From CAWHQZ01 sp963831645 (lineage in GTDB: Bacteria > Pseudomonadota > Alphaproteobacteria > Rhizobiales > Aestuariivirgaceae), in contig CAWHQZ010000001.1 in NCBI GenBank assembly GCA_963831645.1, positions 1 through 50,909 of the forward strand: a stretch of 50,909 nucleotides of DNA, in the 5' to 3' direction. Of this stretch, positions 15,565-24,520 are shown one piece after another; positions within the stretch are counted from its first letter, which is position 1, and the number at the start of each line of letters is the position of its first letter. The translations under genes were made by a program, and so were the position numbers. The notes below the pieces were generated by a model. It worked only from the letters and a program-made list of their open reading frames with translations. It made no database searches and had not been told where the DNA came from.

Positions 15565-17320
15565 TCAATAACATGCAATTAGCAAGATAGATGTCGGAGA
15601 GGGAGGGATTCGAACCCCCGGTACCCTTGCGAGCACAACGGTTTTGAGACCGTTTCCGGGCTCAGATTGCGATGGGCGGCGGAGATTCAATTCTCGGTGG
15701 TTGCAGGCCCCCGCAACCATCTCAAATTGCGATAGAAGCCTGTCCGTTACGGACGGGCTTCTTCTATTGGCGGCGACCCTGAGAATCCCGGCAAGATCGC
15801 CACGCAATTCGATCTTCAGCTCGCCGCCTTCGGGCACAAGGACGATGGCGTCGATCAGCGAACGCAGGATACCAGCAGCCTCGGCGCGCGTGGCCTCATC
15901 GTTACTGAGGGCCGCTCGCAGATCGGTGACCTTGCGCCGATAGAACTCCGCCATCTTCGGGTGCAGCAAAGGCGCTGGCTCCTCGGCCGCTGCCCTTTTC
16001 GCCAGAAGCTCGACCTTCCGTGATTCCAAGCACTCCATCTTGAGCTTTACGGATGTCGCCGGCACGCCGTCCAGAAGTGCCTGAACCAGCTTGTCCAAAT
16101 CCCGATCGATGCGTGCAAGCTCACGTCGCTCTGCCTCTGTCTGCGCACGTTGCTGAACGCGCAGCCGGTTCACTTCTTGAGTGAACTCGTCGCAAAAGAC
16201 GCGAAAAAGGTCTGGATCCATGAGTCGCCCACGGAGGGCATCAAGGACACGCGCTTCCAAGTGGTCACGGCGAATGTTGAGACGATTGTTGCAGGTGCCC
16301 TTGTTCCGGGCCGTTGCGCAGCCGACGAGATCCCGCGAGATCATGGTATAGCCACCATCACAGCGCCCGCACTTCGTCAGTCCCGACAACAGGTACGTTG
16401 GCCGCCGCCGGTCACGGAAGTGGTTTTCCTGCTGCGTCACGCGGTCGGTCCGGATTGCGCGCTGGCGTGCCTTGACCGCGTCCCATAGATCCTGCTCGAT
16501 AATGCGAAGCTCTGGGACATCTCGAACGATCCACTCGCTCGGCGGATTCAAACGCGACACGCGTCGGCCTGTGGTCGGATCCTTGATAAACCGCTGCCGA
16601 TTCCAGACGAGTCGTCCGATGTAGAGCTCGTTATTTAGGATCCCGTTCCCACGCTTGTGATTGCCATTGATCGTGCTGAAACCCCACGCACCACCGGACG
16701 GGCAGTGGATTTGTTCCGCGTTGAGCGCCATCGCGAGCTTCTTCGGCGAGACCCCGGCGGTATAATCGCGAAAGATACGGCGCACGACCGCCGCCTCGGC
16801 TGGATTGATCGCACGCTCACCGCGAATAGGCTCGCCATTCGGAGCGAAGGACCGCACGACGTCGTAGCCATAGGAGTTGCCGCCCCCAGCCTTGCCGTGC
16901 TCCACTCGCCCGCGCAAGCCGCGACGCACCTTGCCGGCTAGGTCCTTTAGGAACAGCGCGTTCATGGTGCCCTTGAGGCCGACATGCAATTCGCTGATCT
17001 CGCCCTCGGCCAGGGTCAGCAGCCGCACGTTGGCGAAGCCTAGCTGCTTGTAGAGTGCAGCGACATCCTCCTGGTCGCGCGACAGCCGGTCAAGCGCCTC
17101 GGCAATCACGATGGCGAAAGCGCCCGCGCGCGCGTCTTCCAGCAGCTTCTGGTAGCCGGGTCGGAGGCGCGTCGCGCCGCTGACGGCATGGTCGGTGTAG
17201 GTGGCAACCAGTGTCCATCCCTCCTTTTCGATGCGTTCGCCGGCATAGCCGCACTTGGTCTTCGATCGAAGCGTCGCGCTGCAGATCGGATGAATATCGG
17301 GCATAGATGACCACGCGCAT
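15565..17320 (-). pseudogene. Large serine recombinase, one-base frameshift
   Basis: The start MRVVIYARYSSDLQRD (nucleophile Ser in YARYSS) is in one frame. After EDQVRLC an extra base near 17241 shifts to the long frame (ERIEKEGWTLVATYTDHAVSG, LDRLSRDQEDVAAL, EGEISELHVGLKGTMNAL). The recombinase domain follows (YGYDVVRSF, VVRRIFRDYTAGVSPKKLA), then the zinc ribbon (LLSGLTKCGRCDGGY) and a coiled coil. The C terminus reads through the tRNA-Ser remnant, as expected for an integrase at an att site. Large serine integrases drive site-specific integration. One base from being intact. Confidence 0.85.
15592..15653 (-). tRNA. tRNA-Ser 3' half remnant (att-like)
   Basis: Minus-strand sequence ACGGTCTCAAAACCGTT, a variable arm (GTGCTCGCAAGGGTAC) and GGGGGTTCGAATCCC match the 3' half of a serine tRNA, probably anticodon CGA. 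The loop lacks one base (CTCAAA instead of CTCGAAA), and the end is CCGACA rather than CCGCCA. The 5' half is absent and replaced by recombinase-gene sequence. It is a remnant, not a working tRNA. Confidence 0.65.
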
Positions 17321-17328
17321 GTGTGACC

Positions 17329-18445
17329 TCATGATCTATCGCTGGGAGACACTTTAACACGGCGGCGGTGTCTCGGTGTTTCCGCGCTTGCACAGCGCAC
17401 AGCTGCCAGCGCTCCCTGAAGCTTGACGGCCGCTGTGCTGGACCCGGCCATATTGTAGGCGCTCTCGGTGACCGCGAAGCTCCGGTTACCCAAAACGTGG
17501 ATGCTGCCACGGACCTTGGTCGGCAGGTCGAGCGCCCAGGTCGTTACAGCGCAGTCGCGGAAGAAGTGCGGCGGTACGGATTTACCGAATGCTTTGGCGG
17601 TGTGCGCGCAGACCTGTTTCCAGATCCACTCTGGATCCAGCGGCTTGCCGGTACGCGAGATCCACAGGTACGGGCGTGGCAGACCTCCAGTTTTATTGCT
17701 GTCAGCGAGCAAGATCGGCCGATAGACCGCCAGATATCTATCTAGCAAAGCGCCGATCTCCGGCGGAATATCCCTGTCATACTCCTGCCGATTCTTGACT
17801 TCTGCAGCGGGCAGAAAGAGGCGCCAACCCATGGCTGTCTTGAGCACATGAACGCCGATCACGAGACCGGCCAGGTTCTTGCGGCGGATCGGTCGCAGCG
17901 CCAGGAGGGCGATGATCAGCCCATCCCGGAACAGCCCGGCGCGGACGATCGGCCGAACTGTGTTCTGTTCGGCTTGCTGCATCAGCTTGACACCCAGTTC
18001 GAAGAGCTCGAGTGAGTGGCGCATGCGTGGCTGCTTCCGCTGGCGGCTGGCGGCCCGGCCGTCAGGAATACTGGCAATGATGCGTCGTATCCACGGCCAG
18101 TCCCGCTCAGGGTATAGGACAGTCATGCCACGCACGAGGCCGACCAGGCGCGACCGAACGGAGATGTTCCGAATCTCCGACTGACGCGCCACCGCGTAGG
18201 CCATGACGCGATTCGGCGTGACTAGGTCCACGAAGGGCACGCCGGGAGCGGCCTGGTTGGTTTCGCGAAGCCAAAAGAGGAAGTTGCCGATGGCCCCGGA
18301 GACGTGAAATCTTGGTCGGTTGCGACCAAGCTTCTGCCGGTCCCCGTTGGCGTAGCAGACTGCCGGGACGACAGGCCGTGGTCCAGGCTTCGCGGAGGTC
18401 TATCGGCCACTCGGCGGGGTGAACGGTGTGCGAGAGCGGCTGCAT
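17329..18445 (-). pseudogene. Tyrosine recombinase, frameshifted
   Basis: The main frame (start FVDLVTPNRVMAYAVARQSE) carries the core domain: LRPIRRKNLAGL with the first catalytic Arg, a Lys region near AAEVKNRQEYD, HFFRDCAVTTWAL (H-x-x-R) and VLGNRSFAVTESAYNMA with the Tyr nucleophile. The N-terminal part (MQPLSHTVHPAEWPIDLREAW) is in another frame, with a shift at about 18.37 kb. It overlaps or abuts the recombinases on either side, so the three were one operon. The His/Trp position in LGNRS is non-standard. Confidence 0.75.
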
Positions 18446-18448
18446 AGC

Positions 18449-20207
18449 TCACGCCCTCCGCCGGGGAGTACGATTGAGGCGCTCGGCGGCAGCTTGACGG
18501 ATCTTGGCCAGAGTATCGTCCCACAGTGCGACAGCAGCCTCGCCCTCCATGCCAGCATAGAAGCGGATTGTCGTCTCGATCTTCTTGTGACCGAGGAAGC
18601 GGCGCGCAGTTTCATAGTCGCCCGGGTGGTGTTGCAGATAGAGCAACGCACAGATGTGCCGGAACTGATGGGCTGTGACGCGCACGCCAGTCATTTCGAA
18701 AGTGAGCTGGGCGATCTGGTTACTCAAGCGGCTGGCTTGTTTCGGCCCTTGCTCTCTTCCCGGGAACAAGAAACGGTTGCCGGGCGCTGCCAGCAGCGGG
18801 CGCACGCGCTCGCGGAATGCTGCTACCAGAGCGGCGGCCTCGGCTGGCAGTGGATACGAAAGGTCGACGCTGTTCTTGACCTCGGCGGCCGTGAACTCGA
18901 GGACGACCCGCGCCTTGGCCCCCTGGCCATAGATCTTGTAGTGCGCGTCGAGGTCGATGGCATGAAGGTTCTGGATGCGGACCGGCGCATTGAGCAGAAT
19001 CTCGATGGCGAGCGCGATCTCCGCCCGGACGGCGTCGGTGACGCTAATCTTCTGCTTGGTGATGATCCGGCGGAAGACGTGCCTCGGCAGGGTCACGAAT
19101 TGGGCGAGGAAATCCGGGTCTTTGAAGCGCTTGAGCAGCACGCGGTTCTTCTCAGCCAGTCCGATAGGCGCCGGTTTGAGGTTCTGGCAGAAGCGCTTCA
19201 ACTCCCGAAGATTGCGTTCTTCGGCGTGCCGATGATGATCGGTCGTGCCCTCGGCGAGGTCGCGTGCGATGCTGTAGGCCAGTCGCGCAATATCGCCGAG
19301 ATGCGGCGCGGGCTTGCCATCGAAACGGGTCTTCGCCAGCCATTCGAGAGCCTGTTCTAAAACGGGTGCATCCACGAGTGCCCGCAATGAAGGAAGCTCG
19401 GACGCCGGGACCCCGGCATGAACAGCCGCTGAGGCCAGCTCCCAAAGGCGCGTTCGATGCCCTCTCACGGTGCGCGGACGCAATGGCGGCCGCCGGCGGG
19501 TCAGTGAGAACATCGACACCTCACGCAACCGTGCATCGATTTCCCTCTGCAGTGAGGGCAGGAACGTCTCACATGGAAGCATGTATCGGTCGCGCCGATC
19601 GTCGATCCGCAGTTCGGCCTGTGGCCAACCCGGCACAACCAAGCGGGCTCGATTCCACTGCCGCACGAATGTCCCGAATGCCTGCCGAGGTCGCCGCAGC
19701 ACTTGGCGCGCGTCGAGGGCTTGGCCGAGGGCGTCGGCGACCCTCTGGTCGAGCTGATGTGGCGCAATACCCGCGTCCGATATGAGCCGCAGTGGACGCA
19801 TCGAGCGCACACCGCATCGTCTTGTCGACCAGCCGTCCGACAAGCAGCTCCCAAGCCGGCGACAGCGGCCCCCGGCTGCGAACGCCTATCGTATCGATCC
19901 CGGCGGTAGTGAGCGCCTTGACGAGCAGGGACCGCAAGTTGCTGAAGGATTGCAGGCTGAGGCCCAAGGCACCCGGGGAGAGGCGGGCCAAGGACTCGCG
20001 GATGGCGCGCGGTTCGGCTGAAATGTCGATGGGCGCCTTGCCTAGGCCGCGGCAGAAGGTTCGAACGGCGGACATCAAGCTGGAGCGGCGAGTCTTGTCG
20101 AGCTCGGTGAGCCTACCTAATCGGTCGAGCACGTCGGCCATGGTGAGGCCGCGCAAGGACACAATGGCAGCCGCTAGACTTGGTTGTGATGAGGATTGAA
20201 TGGACAT
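18449..20207 (-). pseudogene. Tyrosine recombinase with long N-terminal domain, frameshifted
   Basis: Start at the ATG at 20207 (MSIQSSSQPSLAAAIVSLRG). The N-terminal SAM-like region shifts frame at about 19.80 kb into RLISDAGIAPHQLDQRVADAL. The catalytic domain is complete: Arg in NAPVRIQNLHAIDL, Lys in TAAEVKNSVDL, HQFRHICALLYLQ, and LGHKKIETTIRFYAGM with the Tyr. Large relatives are about 580 residues, in line with 1759 bases. It sits upstream of the other recombinases in the same operon. One indel from being intact. Confidence 0.8.
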
Positions 20208-20349
20208 GCGGGCTCTTGTGATGACCGGCGTGGACTGCAGACAATATTTGTTAATATAGCCGAAATACCTTTGAACACTGTTGCATGGCCAAGTAATAAC
20301 AAACATGTATTGCCAGCCATTTTGTAAGTATTAATCGAGAACATCGTTC

Positions 20350-20556
20350 TTAGACCCGACAGCAGCCGACGAAACGGTCGAAGTCATCCCGAGCGATGCG
20401 CACGACACGACCGAAGCGGTGAATGACAATCTCGCCGCGGGCGATCAGGCGCCGGACGTGCTTGGTGGAAACACCGAGTTCAGATGCGACCTTCTCGACG
20501 GACAGGAAGCGGCTGGCATCGTCAGGGGTGTCGCTCGGCATCTCAGTGTCCGTCAT
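20350..20556 (-). CDS. Excisionase/AlpA-like HTH protein, 68 aa
   Basis: A MerR-type helix-turn-helix of the excisionase family: RFLSVEKVASELGVSTKHVR, RLIARGEIVIHRFGRVVRIA and RDDFDRFV. Such proteins act as recombination directionality factors or activators of integrase operons. It stands directly upstream of the recombinase trio on the same strand and overlaps the next frame by four bases, so it is likely their cofactor or regulator. ATG start. Confidence 0.75.
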   Translation of the reverse strand: MTDTEMPSDTPDDASRFLSVEKVASELGVSTKHVRRLIARGEIVIHRFGRVVRIARDDFDRFVGCCRV

Positions 20557-20756
20557 CGATGGGCTGAGTCGCCTCGTGGGCTAGGTTTTTCCGCGGCCTC
20601 GGTGCTGTTGTTGCACGACGCGGCTACCAGCCACTCCTGTGCAGCTTGACGAGCCAGCAGCCGGGCTAGCTGTATCAGCCCATCGGGGGCCGCAGATTTG
20701 ACTGCAGCCGGTACCGTGGACCGCCGTTTCCTCTGTTGGCACCGCATACGAAGCAT
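20553..20756 (-). CDS. Small hypothetical protein of the integration module
   Basis: A 67-residue frame overlapping the start of the HTH gene by four bases, typical of translational coupling. It has a basic N terminus and a helical core LIQLARLLARQAAQEW. No recognised domain. The overlap and position support it; composition alone would not. Confidence 0.45.
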   Translation of the reverse strand: MLRMRCQQRKRRSTVPAAVKSAAPDGLIQLARLLARQAAQEWLVAASCNNSTEAAEKPSPRGDSAHR

Positions 20757-20870
20757 CGCCCATAGCTATTTCGTATGGGTGGTTGTGAAACCGAACTGTT
20801 CAGGAGACGAATTTGTTGTGCACAAAAGGGGGGTTTGGCGAACCCGAACGCCGTGGCAGAGGGATGCGAA

Positions 20871-21464
20871 TCAGCGTTTGCGCGGCGGTCGGTTTAGAAT
20901 CTCATTCTGAAGCCAAAGGGGCGTGAATCCGCCTCCGGGTCCGGCAAAGTAGCGAACTCGCTCGATACTCTCCATGAACTCCGGCCTCCTCATCCAGGCC
21001 CGAAGCGTGTTCGGAGCTACGTCGATCAGACGAGCCACTTCTCGTATCGACGCATCAGGATGGAATCCGAAGAAAGTGACAGCCGCGGTTGGCTTCCACT
21101 GCGCGTGCTCCTGATCGTTGGCGGGCGATTCCAAGTTGTGTAGAACCGCAAATAGCCGGACTAGTTCAGGTGGCAGCGCGAAGCGTCCCATGCAGCAGAA
21201 CAGCATGTTCACAGCGAAGGTCGCGATGGTCCTGTCGGAGAGCGCCTTACGCCGCGCTGCAAGCTGGGTTTCGCCCGATCTCTGCCTTGCGCGGCGCCGG
21301 ATAAGTCTTTCCGTGAGCTCTGCAGACAGCGCATTTTTTGACGGCAGGTCAGTAGTGCGGGTCGCCAAAGCAATAGTCTTTTCATCGAGTCCGCTGCCTT
21401 CGTACAGGCTTCGATGTATCTCCCGAATGCGAGGAAAGGGATAACTCGACCGTGTTTGCTTCAT
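20871..21464 (-). CDS. Unknown protein with C-terminal HTH, 197 aa
   Basis: ATG start. The N-terminal two thirds are basic and helical (RLIRRRARQRSGETQLAARR; FAVNMLFCCMGRF). Near residues 140-160, SIREVARLIDVAPNTLRAWM has a clear HTH pattern. Uninterrupted and lying between the excisionase-like gene and the tRNA-Phe remnant, it probably belongs to the integrated element as a regulator. Family not recognised. Confidence 0.6.
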   Translation of the reverse strand: MKQTRSSYPFPRIREIHRSLYEGSGLDEKTIALATRTTDLPSKNALSAELTERLIRRRARQRSGETQLAARRKALSDRTIATFAVNMLFCCMGRFALPPELVRLFAVLHNLESPANDQEHAQWKPTAAVTFFGFHPDASIREVARLIDVAPNTLRAWMRRPEFMESIERVRYFAGPGGGFTPLWLQNEILNRPPRKR

Positions 21465-21558
21465 TTGATGCAGCTCATGAGAGTCCGATTCGAATTACGG
21501 TGACGATATTGCAACAGCAGACGTCCGTGTTTTCGATGCAGTTTGGGGGGTGGGTTAA

Positions 21559-21604
21559 ACTGAAAATCCGCTTGTCGGTGGTTCAATTCCGCCCTTGGGC
21601 ACCA
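21559..21604 (+). tRNA. tRNA-Phe 3' half remnant (att-like)
   Basis: ACTGAAAATCCG contains the GAA anticodon, followed by CTTGTC, the T-arm GGTGGTTCAATTCCGCC and the acceptor CTTGGGCACCA with encoded CCA. The 5' half (D-arm and acceptor strand) is not present upstream. This is what remains when an element integrates within a tRNA-Phe gene. It faces rightward, away from the recombinases. Confidence 0.65.
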
Positions 21605-21716
21605 GTGATTTCAATGCCTTACATCAATACCTCAACTCAGACCAAAATGATGATCTTCTGCTGAAGATCGCAGTGTTTGTGACGACGCCGGTGACTCATC
21701 AAGACCTGTGCGGTTC

Positions 21717-21732
21717 CTATGTCTGGACATAG
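21717..21732. promoter_or_regulatory. 16-bp perfect palindrome upstream of sufE-like gene
   Basis: CTATGTC-TG-GACATAG has seven-base arms with a two-base spacer. It lies about 100 bases before the sufE-like frame and may be a regulator site. A 24-codon ATG frame also begins within it. Confidence 0.35.
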
Positions 21733-21833
21733 CCAAGAGCGACGTTTTGCGATCGTGGCGGAGACGCGGCGCATCATGGAAACGCTCGACTAGGGCCTGT
21801 CTTCAGTTAGGGGGTTCCCAAATCAAGCATTGA

Positions 21834-22202
21834 GTGATTCATGGGCGGTCGGCCTCAAGGAGGGAAGCGGCGCGCACGGAGGCGAACAAGGTGCGGGGAT
21901 GCGCCAGTCAGGTCTGGCTCGCGACCGCCTGCGATGCCGGCGGCGCCGGGTTGCCCCCGCGACTCAGCTTCGAGGGCGACAGCGACGCCCATATCGTGCG
22001 GGGGCTGATAGCCATCCTGTTTGCGATCTACTCGGGCAGATGCGCGGACGAGATTCTCCGGATCGATGCGCAGAGCGTGTTCCGGCGTCTCGGGTTGGCC
22101 GAGAATCTGACGCCGCAGCGCTCGAACGGATTTGCCTCGATGGTCGAGCGCATCTGCACCGACGCCCGTCGCGCCATGAGCAGAGAGGCGAGGGCGGCCT
22201 GA
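21834..22202 (+). pseudogene. sufE: SufE-family protein, 5'-truncated
   Basis: SufE accepts sulfur from SufS for Fe-S assembly. Present are EANKVRGCASQVWLATACDAG, with the acceptor Cys in GCASQVW, then FEGDSDAHIVRGLIAILFAIYSG, and LTPQRSNGFASMVERI. The normal N-terminal ~35 residues are missing; the first 15 (VIHGRSASRREAARTE) come from a different reading frame of a SufE-like stretch. The GTG start is weak. The functional Cys is kept, so activity cannot be excluded. It leads the Fe-S cluster. Confidence 0.7.
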
Positions 22203-22266
22203 GCCGCGCGGCGCATCAACAAACAACGATCCAGTGACTTCTGTTCAATCTTGTGAGGGAGGCGCC

Positions 22267-22476
22267 ATGACATTCATAGCAGAGGACCTCGCCGTAACGA
22301 CGAGCAGCGATGGGAACCGCCTTGAGACGATCGCTTCACGGCTTCGGGAGCACCTTCAAAAGATCGCCGAGCGGTGGGTCCGCCGGCGCAACGGGCTGTC
22401 GCACGTTACGGCGTCGCGTCGAGGTCGAGTTGTAGGAGCAGCCACCGAGCGCGGTCAGAAAGAAAGGAATCGAGGT
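22267..22476 (+). other. Leader frame in phase with mrp
   Basis: An ATG with GGGAGGCGCC upstream opens a frame (MTFIAEDLAVTTSSDG, LREHLQKIAERWVRRRNGL) that runs without stop into the Mrp protein. The basic WVRRRNGLSHVT part resembles small DUF1127-type proteins, so a separate small gene may have been fused to mrp by loss of its stop. Alternatively the region is untranslated leader. Confidence 0.4.
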
Positions 22477-23733
22477 ATGCAGACGACCAACCCGCACGAC
22501 GGCAACCAGCACGCGCCTGGCGCGTCGTCCCAGGCATCTGCCGGCCCAGAGAAGCTACCCGGGATCCGCCACGTCATCGCGGTGGGAAGCGGCAAGGGCG
22601 GCGTGGGCAAGTCCACGGTCAGCGTGAATCTCGCGGTCGCGCTGCAACAGATCGGGGGCCGGATCGGGCTCGTGGATGCGGACATTCTCGGCCCGAGTAT
22701 CCCTGGCATGCTGGCTCTTCCGGCCGGTCAGCCGCCCACGACCACCCCGGATGGCAAGATCGTCCCCGCCGATCGCCACAACCTGAAAGTGATTTCGATG
22801 GGCATGCTGACCGGGGACGACAACCCGGCCATCTTGCGCGGACCGATGGTGGGCAAGTACTTGACCATGTTCATCGGCTCCGTCAAATGGGGACACCTCG
22901 ACTACCTGCTTCTCGATCTCCCGCCCGGAACCGGCGACACCCAGCTGACGCTGGCGCAGAGCTACCCTTTGTCGGGTGCGATCATCGTGACGACGCCGCA
23001 GGACGTGAGCCTGAAGATCGCCCGCCGCAGTTTGAGGATGTTCGAGACGGTGCACGTCCCCATCCTCGGCATCATTGAGAACATGAGCACCTTCACGTGT
23101 CCTCACTGCGGAAAGGGCACAGACGTGTTCCGCAGTGGCGGCGGTGAGCGGATGAGCAGCGAACTCGGCGTTCCGTTCCTGGGCGCAATACCCTTGGATG
23201 CAGACATCGTCATGGGCGGCGATAAAGGCCGCCCGATTGTCCTGGAGAAGCCGAACTCAGTGGCTGCTATGGCTTACCTGGCAATCGCCACGGAACTGGC
23301 TGGCCGCCTCCAGGGACTCCCAACCACGGGCCTGAAGCCGTTCGCGTGGACCTGGGACACCGGAAAGGGCGAGCCCGCCTGGGTCGAGAGTGCCATCCGG
23401 CCATCGGGCTCGCGAACGACGGCGATTGGCTTCCGCCGGCGTGATGCTCGCACGCTGTCCGTGCTCTGGGAGGACGGCCAGCGGAATGACTTCGACGTCC
23501 GGGACCTCCGATTGGCGTGCCGATGCGCCCACTGTGTCGAAGAGATGAGCGGGCGCCCGCTCCTGAATCCTAAGAGCGTGCGACCGGACGTGACCCCGCG
23601 CACGATCACCAGCGTGGGAAACTACGCCATTCAGGTCAGCTGGAGCGACGGTCACAGCACCGGGATCTACTCATTCGAGCCCCTGCGGGCCTTCGCGGAG
23701 AGCGGCGCATCCAGGGTCGTGGAAGATGTCTGA
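22477..23733 (+). CDS. mrp: Mrp/NBP35-type Fe-S carrier ATPase fused to DUF971
   Basis: P-loop ATPase of the Mrp/ApbC group, which binds and delivers Fe-S clusters. The deviant Walker A is GSGKGGVGKSTVSVNLA; switch regions are LVDADILGPSIPGML and LLLDLPPGTGDTQLTL. The cluster-binding motif is FTCPHCGKGT. From about residue 310 a DUF971 domain follows (IGFRRRDARTLSVLWEDG, LACRCAHCVEEMSG, YAIQVSWSDGHSTGIYSFE). Start at the ATG at 22477 with AAGGAATCGAGG upstream; the frame is open from 22234. The stop overlaps the nfu start by eight bases. Confidence 0.88.
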   Translation: MQTTNPHDGNQHAPGASSQASAGPEKLPGIRHVIAVGSGKGGVGKSTVSVNLAVALQQIGGRIGLVDADILGPSIPGMLALPAGQPPTTTPDGKIVPADRHNLKVISMGMLTGDDNPAILRGPMVGKYLTMFIGSVKWGHLDYLLLDLPPGTGDTQLTLAQSYPLSGAIIVTTPQDVSLKIARRSLRMFETVHVPILGIIENMSTFTCPHCGKGTDVFRSGGGERMSSELGVPFLGAIPLDADIVMGGDKGRPIVLEKPNSVAAMAYLAIATELAGRLQGLPTTGLKPFAWTWDTGKGEPAWVESAIRPSGSRTTAIGFRRRDARTLSVLWEDGQRNDFDVRDLRLACRCAHCVEEMSGRPLLNPKSVRPDVTPRTITSVGNYAIQVSWSDGHSTGIYSFEPLRAFAESGASRVVEDV

Positions 23734-24352
23734 AGTCCTACCGTTCGACCCGACGATCACGATCCGCGCCGAGACATCGCAGGCCGACCCCGACACGTGC
23801 AAGTTCACGGTCAGCCGGACGGTGCATCCGGGTGGGCCGTTCTTTTTCGACAGCAAGGATCGGGCATCCGGCTCGCCCCTCGTCGAGCGGCTCTTCGCCC
23901 TTCCGGGCGTTTCCCATGTGCTCATGGCCGAGACCGTGGTGACGATTGGAAAGGACCCGGGTGTCGCGTGGTCGGCGCTGAAATCGGCAATCGGCGCTAC
24001 CATCCGGACGCAGCTGCTCACAGGCGTGCCCGCGATCTTCGAGGCTCCTCGCAACGCAGGCGCGCGGGGCCGAACCGACGGCGAGATTCGTGCGTGCGTT
24101 CAGGAACTCCTGGACCGCGAAGTAAATCGTTCCATCGCAAGCCATGGCGGGAAGATCTCAATCGTCGACGTTCGGCACGGCAACCTCTTCATTGCGATGA
24201 GCGGAGGCTGCCAGGGTTGCGCTGCCTCTTCCGTAACCTTGCGACAGGGATTCGAGGTCATGGTGCGCAGGGTGGCACCGGAGATTGTCGACATCGTGGA
24301 CACGACGGACCACGCGGCCGGCGAGAAACCCTTCTACCAGCGCACGGTCTAG
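23726..24352 (+). CDS. nfu: Nfu-type iron-sulfur scaffold/carrier protein
   Basis: 208 residues in two parts. The N-terminal Nfu domain (FTVSRTVHPGGPFFF, SPLVERLFALPGVSHVLM, VVTIGKDPGVAW) precedes a NifU-like C-terminal domain with ELLDREVNRSIASHGGKISI and the cluster cysteines in MSGGCQGCAASSVTL. Such proteins transfer [4Fe-4S] clusters to apo-targets. Overlap with mrp indicates an operon. The sequence is intact and the cysteine pair is present, so it is probably functional. Confidence 0.88.
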   Translation: MSEVLPFDPTITIRAETSQADPDTCKFTVSRTVHPGGPFFFDSKDRASGSPLVERLFALPGVSHVLMAETVVTIGKDPGVAWSALKSAIGATIRTQLLTGVPAIFEAPRNAGARGRTDGEIRACVQELLDREVNRSIASHGGKISIVDVRHGNLFIAMSGGCQGCAASSVTLRQGFEVMVRRVAPEIVDIVDTTDHAAGEKPFYQRTV

Positions 24353-24361
24353 GAGACGTCG

Positions 24362-24520
24362 ATGGCAGACCGCTGCCCGACCTCTCTCGTCAGATGGAGT
24401 GGATTCACAGCCACTACCAATGCCCTCGCTGCGGCTAGCGAGACTCGTGTTGCATGTGAGAGGAGCAAGCGAACGATGCCAAACACACCGGAGCCCACCC
24501 GCGAGCGCTGCAGCACGTGA
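24362..24520 (+). other. Short ORF / decayed zinc-ribbon peptide before sagB-like gene
   Basis: Two readings compete. A 52-codon ATG frame (MADRCPTSLVRWSG...) ends in a GTGA overlap with the next start. In the neighbouring frame, LPDLSRQMEWIHSHYQCPRCG, a TAG, then RDSCCM and a stop gives a cysteine-rich peptide interrupted by one stop codon (TAG where Trp would fit). I favour a decayed small CPxCG protein. Confidence 0.4.

Noticed and set aside
18419..19360. 313-aa rightward open frame
   Set aside because: Antisense to the tyrosine recombinase with complete catalytic residues.
21605..21833. Sigma-54 or NifA promoter for the Fe-S cluster
   Set aside because: No GG-N10-GC element in a TGGCAC-N5-TTGC context was seen; only a short palindrome.
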